Shown here: piece by piece, positions 58,778-64,000 of the stretch | Position numbering within the stretch: the stretch's first letter is position 1 | Layout of the letters: the number at the start of each line of letters is the position of its first letter | Source of the DNA: Fen-1254 sp963778945 | GTDB lineage: Bacteria > Bacteroidota > Ignavibacteria > UBA10030 | Direction of reading: 5' to 3' | Length of the DNA stretch: 64,000 bases | NCBI GenBank assembly: GCA_963778945.1 | Contig: CAVZWL010000023.1 | Location: 68,572-132,571, forward strand | Translations under genes and position numbers: made by a program | Notes under the pieces: model-generated | Databases searched by the model: none | Told to the model about the DNA's origin: nothing | What the model saw: the letters and a program-made list of their open reading frames with translations, nothing else

Positions 58778-61700
58778 TTATTTGGGCAATGTGAAATAAA
58801 ATGTTGCTCCTCCCGGCTTGCCGGCAGATACATCTTCCAGTTCGGCTTCTGCCCATGTGCGTCCGCCATGACGCATAATGATGCGCCGAACATTTGCCAG
58901 TCCGACGCCAGTTCCTTCAAATTCGGATGCGGAGTGGAACCGTTGAAAAACGCCGAAAAGTTTTTGAGCATAGCGCATGTCGAACCCCACTCCATTGTCG
59001 CGCACAAAAAAAACGAACTCGCTGCCTTCTTCACGGAACCCGATATCGATCTTTGCAGCCTCTCTTGTTCGCGTGAACTTAACGGCATTACTGAGGAGGT
59101 TCTCCCAGACAAGACGCATCATTGCATAATCGCAATGAACGGACGGCAGCCGGGTAATGGATAATTTAATATTGCGTCCGGAATTATACTGGCGTATTTG
59201 TTCCGACACTTCTGCGACTACCTGATTCATTCCAAAAGTTGATAGGCGCATTTCAGTGCGTCCGCTTCTGGAAAAATTCAAAAGGTCGTCAATCAGTATA
59301 CCCATCAGTTGTACAGAATCCGTTATTGCGTCCAGGTAATGCCGTCCTTTTTCAGGAAGGTTCTCTTGAAATTGTTTGGCCAGCAGTTCCACATATCCTC
59401 CGACATGACGCAATGGTGCGCGCAGATCGTGCGATACAGAGTAACTGAAAGCTTCGAGTTCCTTGTTTGCCGATTCAAGCTCGGCAGTGCGCTGCAGAAC
59501 CCGTTCTTCAAGTTCTGCATTGAGTCTCCGGATTTCTTCCTCCGCCTGCTTTCGTTCAGTGATGTCGAGAAGAATTCCTTCAATCCTCATCGGGCGATTA
59601 TCCGTTTCCAGAATCAAATGAGCGCTTGCAAGAATTGTAATCTTCTCTCCCGTATTTTTTTTAGCATTGATCTGGTAATTGGAGATAGAGCCATGGGCAT
59701 TTAATTCCCGGAGATATGCCTTTCGTTCATCCGGATTTTGCCAGAAATCGGGTAAATAACTGCCTTTCAAATCCGCCGATTTATCGAAACCGAAAATGCA
59801 GTTGAATCCCCTGTTGTGCTCAAGGAGCACTCCGCCGGGCGTAACGCTGTAATATCCCTCGTCTAAGTTGATGACTGCCTCGCGGAATTTCCGTTCGCTT
59901 TCCTGTAAGGCAGCCTCCATCTGTTTGCGCTGTTCTTCCTGTGCCAGTGATTCCAGTGCAAACGAAATATCTGCTGCAAGTTCTTCAAGGAGATGAATTT
60001 CATCTTTATTAAAAAAATGAAGTTCATTCGAATAGAAGTTCATGGTACCGATGATTTTTGATGTCAAGTGCAATGGAAATGCCACTGAAGATTTGTAACC
60101 GATTGCGAGCGCACGATCCCGCCAGGGAATCATAGACTCATCGTGTTCGATATCATTACAAACAACGGTGCGGTTTTCTCGAAGAGCAGTTCCGGTCGGT
60201 CCATGTCCTTCGGGAGTATCGAAGATTGTAATATGAAGAAGATGTTCCAGATATCCTTCGAATACACCGGCTCTGGCAGCCGGTTCCACGCTCCCGGTGA
60301 CTTCATCCAGCATCCCGATCCATGACATGAGAAATTTACCGTCCTCAACGGCAATTTTACAAGCACCCTCAAAGAGTTTTTGTTTATCCCTTTCGCGCAC
60401 AATCAGTTGATTCGTATTGCTCAAAACCGCATACGTCCGATTAAGCTGGAGAATCCTCTTTTCTGCCCGCTTGCGCTCCGTGATATCTATAAAGGAACAA
60501 ATAATCTTCCGGTTCGCCGGAATCATTGCCACGGACATGAGAGCAATTTCGGATCTCTCCATCCTTACGGCAAAATTTGAATTCATAGTGATCCGGTGCA
60601 CTGCCCGGGTCGGCCAGTCTCTTTCGGTTATATTCTTTTAGTCTTTCAAGGTCTTCCGGATCTATCTGCTTTGTCCAGCTTGTCCCGATAATATCTTTTT
60701 CATCGAAAAGGCCTATTTTGAGATATTCTTTATTGACCATCGATATGGTCGTATCCCTCTCGATAATCGCCATTGCAGATGAACTGTTTTCGAAAATTGC
60801 TCGGAACTTCTCTTCGCTTTCCCGCATCTCTTCAGCCAAGAGATGCTGTTCCCGATAGAAACGGTTACGCTGGAAGTTCCATATCAAGCCAACGGCTATG
60901 CCTGCGAGTGCGATGAATGCCAATACCAGAATGATGATGAGCCAAAGTCTTTCTATCAGAGACTTGTTTACCTCCTCCATATCCATTTTAGCGACGATGA
61001 ACCAGGGGGAATTCGGAACTGCGCGCACATCGGCAATGACCGGAATTCCGCGATAGTCTAAACCTTCGACAATTCCTGTCTGGCCGAGCGCTGCCTTTAC
61101 TGCGGGAACATCTTTATTTACCAACGGAATCCGTAAATTCAATGCCGCATCGCTGTGGAATTTAAGATCATTAAGAAACAGCGCCTCGTTTCCTTCCCTG
61201 CGGATAATTAAAGTTTCGGACGTTCGGCTTGGGGTTGGCCATTTTTTGATGAGAGGGAAAATGTTGTCCTCCGGACTAATCCGGAGTGCAAGTACGGCAG
61301 CCAATCGATTTGAAGAGTGAGAATCCAAAATCGGGATAAGGACTTTCAAATAAATGCGATGATCCGTATCATTTCGATAAAAATCCTGAAAAGCCATATT
61401 CCCCGATAGAAGTATTTCAGTGTTTTTTTGATCGATTACTAATCGAACTCGCTCCTTATTCTCCGGATACATTAAGATCGTATTCAATTGTGTATCCAGC
61501 AGCATGATGAGATCGTATTGAGAAGCGTTTTGTACTCGTTCTACCCACGTTAAAATTCCCGTCTTTGCGCCCGGGTCGTTTCGGTTTCGTATGAACCTTT
61601 TTACAAGTGTGGAAAACTCGTCATTCTTGTAAAAGAACAGCCCATCGCCCTATTCGTTCTATTCCGCCAGTCTTCAAGTTGATCAACTTTCAATTCCGCC

Positions 61701-61855
61701 ACGGCCGAAAGCTGTTTTTCAACCGCAGTACGATAGTTTTGCCTATAGTTTACGTAACCGATATGGCCGCCGATGAGTATACATACCGACAGGATGATAA
61801 AAATCAGAAGGAGAGTGTAACCAGTCCAGGAGTTCTTCTTTGCAGGGTTGTTCAT
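58778..61855 (-). CDS. Membrane histidine kinase CACHE-PAS-GAF-PAS-HisKA-HATPase (three frameshifts)
   Basis: About 1024 aa when joined. N-terminal transmembrane helix (YTLLLIFIILSVCILIGGHIGYV), periplasmic CACHE-like region (YDLIMLLDTQLNTILMYPEN ... VNKDVPAVKAALGQTGIVEGLDYRG), second helix (LWLIIILVLAFIALAGIAVGLIW), PAS, GAF (NQLIVRERDKQKL ... GTMNFYSNELHFF), PAS, HisKA with phospho-His in EAFSYSVSHDLRAPLRHVGG, HATPase (WENLLSNAVKFT, VRDNGVGFDM, EGTGVGLANV). Three single-base insertions (two near 61650-61670, one near 60546) break the frame. Senses a periplasmic ligand by family; ligand unknown. First gene of a kinase-regulator-kinase run. Confidence 0.88.
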
Positions 61856-62475
61856 GGTAATGATCCCTTCTTCAAACTCAGACTACTGCAATTCGTACGG
61901 TCGAGTCAAGAGATAATAATAAGCCCCGCGACCGCACTATAAGGAGTATTCTCTGAGCTTATGACCTTGGAGCAAAAGTTACAAGAATTCACAGAGGAAA
62001 GCAAATCGAGAGTGCAAATTGCCAATTGCGAATTGTTAATCGTGAATTGTGGGAAAACTTAGTGAAGTGCTTAGTTCGGAGTACGTAGCGCTGAAGTTAA
62101 AAGAACTAAGAACCATGAACGACGAATTACGAATTGTAATGGTTTACTTTTTTGTTCTTTGGTTTGCTATATTCTTTTCACTTTTCACGTTTACTGTTTT
62201 CAGTTTGACAATAAAGAAGGAAATCTATGAAAATCGCTATCGCAGGCGCTGAATTGTGGCGTGCCTTAAAAGAATTCTTTTTGTTATTTTTGATTTGAGA
62301 CAACCTCCCGACAATATTCTCGGAACAGGCCGCGTAAAGAAAAGATGCTGTTCAAAAAGAAGGAATTACAGTAGGACAAACATTCCTGTTTGTCATTTTT
62401 CGCAATATTGGACAGGTCGCGGACATAAGATGGATTTAAAGCCCGTCCTTCCATAAGGAAAAACGGCTGTTAAAG
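61856..62475. other. Intergenic region with a possible decayed short ORF
   Basis: 620 bp between two minus-strand kinase genes. On the plus strand an ATG at 62227, with AAGGAAATCT upstream, begins MKIAIAGAELWRALKEF; the same frame is interrupted by stops and ends in a coherent stretch KDAVQKEGITVGQTFLFV with a stop at 62437. This could be a decayed gene or chance. Direct-repeat-like AATTGCCAATTGCGAATTG is present near 62018. Promoter of the kinase at 61855 should lie at the left end. Confidence 0.4.
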
Positions 62476-64000
62476 TTATCCGGCTTTAGCAAGACTAAAA
62501 ATGCAGGTTTCACCGGCAGCGAATTGTTTCTCTTTCTTATCACTTTCCGCTGCAAAATTTGCCTGAGCCGGAGCCCAGCGTTTCAGTGCGGAAATGACTT
62601 CCTCCAGCCGCACCGGCTTGGTAATATAATCGTCCATTCCGGCTTCGATGCACTTTTCTTTATCTCCGGACATCGCATCCGCCGTAAGCGCAATGATCTT
62701 CGGACGCTCGTTTGCCTGCCTGGAGTTGACGATCTTCCTTGTTGCTTCGAGTCCATCCATTTCAGGCATATGCACGTCCATAAAAACGATATCATATTTG
62801 AATGGCCTCAACTGCCTCTACTGCCTGAAGGCCATTCGGATACAACATCCGCAGTGCAGCCGACTTGTTTCAACATTCGCAGAAGGATTTTTTGATTGAT
62901 GAGACCATCTTCTGCAATCAATATTTTCAATCGGTGTTATTCCCAATGGCTATTATCTCTTCTTTTTGAACAGCTTTAGTTTTTCTTTCCGGTATGAATT
63001 CTTTTCCAGCAAGAACTTCCAGAATGGCATTAAAAAGCTGCGATTGTTTAACCGGTTTGAAGATTTGTTTTTGGAACAGATCGGCCGGTATGTTCAATCC
63101 TTTGACATTTGTTCCAAGAGACGAAAAGAGAATGAATGGAAGCATTTCTTTCGTTCGCTGTTTTCGTACTTCGGTTGCAAGCTGGATACCATCCATTTCC
63201 GGCATTTGAAGATCGAAGATTGCAAGATCGAACGGATCTCCCCGCTCGATCCATCTCAGTGCTTCAGCCGGTGAAGAAGTAGTGCGCGGAATGAGTTTCC
63301 ACACCTGGCACAATTCTTTGAGTATTTGAAGATTGGTTTTATTATCATCGACAATGAGCACCCGTTTGTTTGCAAGTTCAAATTCATTCCCATGAAGATA
63401 TGTTTTGGAAATATTCAAATCGTTTTGAGGGACGCAGTTGTCTTCATCGTAAAAATGAATGTTGAACCCTCTCCCTCTATGCTTTCTGCCCGGATGCTTC
63501 CGCCCATCAGTTCCACCAACCGCATGCTGATTGCCAGGCCAAGCCCTGTACCGCCGTACTTCCGCGTTATCGATGAATCTGCCTGCGAGAATGGTTTGAA
63601 TAGTTTTTCAATTTTATGAATGGGAATTCCAATGCCCGTATCTTTCACTGCAAAGAGAAGCTCGAGTGCTTTATCGTTCTGGTGGTTCAATCCGACAGAG
63701 ATAATGATCTCTCCCTTTTCTGTGAATTTGATAGCATTGCCGACGAGGTTATACATAATTTGGCGCAATCGGAGCCGATCCCCCACAATAAACTGCGGAA
63801 TTTCCGGATCGACCCGGTACAGAAGATCTAAATTCTTTTGTTGCGATCGTGGAGCAAGAAGATCGAATACTTCTTCTATGCAGACATTCAATTCGAACGG
63901 CTCTTCTTCCAATTCGATCTTGCTCGATTCAATTTTTGAAAAATCGAGAATGTCATTGATAACAGAAAGCAGCGTTTCTCCGCTGACACGAATTGTTTCG
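62476..64000 (-). CDS. Hybrid histidine kinase, HATPase-REC-REC, 5' end off the window, frameshifted
   Basis: The frame is open to the right edge: the visible part begins in HisKA/X-region (VINDILDFSKIESSKIELEE), then HATPase (MYNLVGNAIKFTEKG, VKDTGIGIP, KYGGTGLGLAIS), a first receiver (VLIVDDNKTNLQIL, LAIFDLQMPEMDG, KPVKQSQL) and a second receiver (RLKILIAEDGLINQKIL, IVFMDVHMPEMDG, ITKPVRLEE). This is the BarA/TorS-like class III hybrid layout. Frame breaks lie near 63418, 62935 and 62815. The input domain is outside the window. Stop at 62476. Confidence 0.88.

Noticed and set aside
62049..62252. 67-codon frame with a hydrophobic stretch
   Set aside because: The membrane-like segment comes from a T-rich region; no ribosome-binding site or homology signal was recognised.

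Overview
The window looks like chromosomal DNA from a member of the Bacteroidota/FCB group, most like Ignavibacteria-type lineages. The main clue is the C-terminus of the GH3 enzyme (10476-12917), which has the 'YPNPFNPAT' type IX secretion sorting motif followed by a short beta-sandwich tail. Very large multi-PAS hybrid histidine kinases, secreted plant-polysaccharide hydrolases and a multiheme cytochrome fit the same picture. No rRNA, tRNA, CRISPR array, transposase or phage gene was recognised.

Layout. (1) 1-6.8 kb, plus strand: pectin/rhamnogalacturonan-type degradation genes: an Asp-box beta-propeller protein (5' end off the window), a GH28-like beta-helix protein, a GH78 alpha-L-rhamnosidase and a YdjC/ChbG-type deacetylase. 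(2) 6.9-10.2 kb, minus: a three-gene membrane dehydrogenase resembling gluconate 2-dehydrogenase, with a nine-heme cytochrome as third subunit. (3) 10.5-12.9 kb: a secreted GH3 beta-glucosidase. (4) 13.2-17.1 kb, minus: feoA-feoB-FeoB-associated small protein, preceded by a hemerythrin-LuxR fusion regulator. (5) 17.6-38.5 kb, minus: one long chemosensory run in the order cheW, sugar-binding protein, HEAT-repeat protein, cheR, two cheY, two CheZ-like genes, cheA, cheB, histidine kinase, hybrid kinase, HerA-like ATPase, TPR/TerB/receiver protein, methyl-accepting chemotaxis protein, two more sugar-binding proteins and a LacI-like ligand-binding domain. (6) 39-43.7 kb: a multi-PAS kinase with a NarL-type regulator, and a divergent receiver protein with a four-cysteine tail. 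(7) 44.2-47.1 kb: an NCS2 purine permease and an APC amino-acid permease. (8) 47.7-51.3 kb: a galactan pair (GH53 + GH2). (9) 51.3-53.9 kb: a rearranged segment with gene remnants, an unknown gene and a nested palindromic repeat cluster. (10) 53.9-64 kb, minus: three very large sensor kinases and a small receiver protein; the last kinase runs off the right edge.

Working hypothesis: the organism degrades pectin side chains, galactan and beta-glucans outside the cell, oxidises sugars through a periplasmic dehydrogenase, and senses the released sugars through binding proteins encoded inside its chemotaxis operon rather than beside an ABC transporter.

Caution: from about 13.3 kb rightwards many otherwise well-conserved genes are interrupted by single-base frameshifts, mostly +1. 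These are annotated as whole genes spanning the breaks. Sequencing or assembly indels are the simplest explanation, so 'pseudogene' is used only where gene ends are truly missing.
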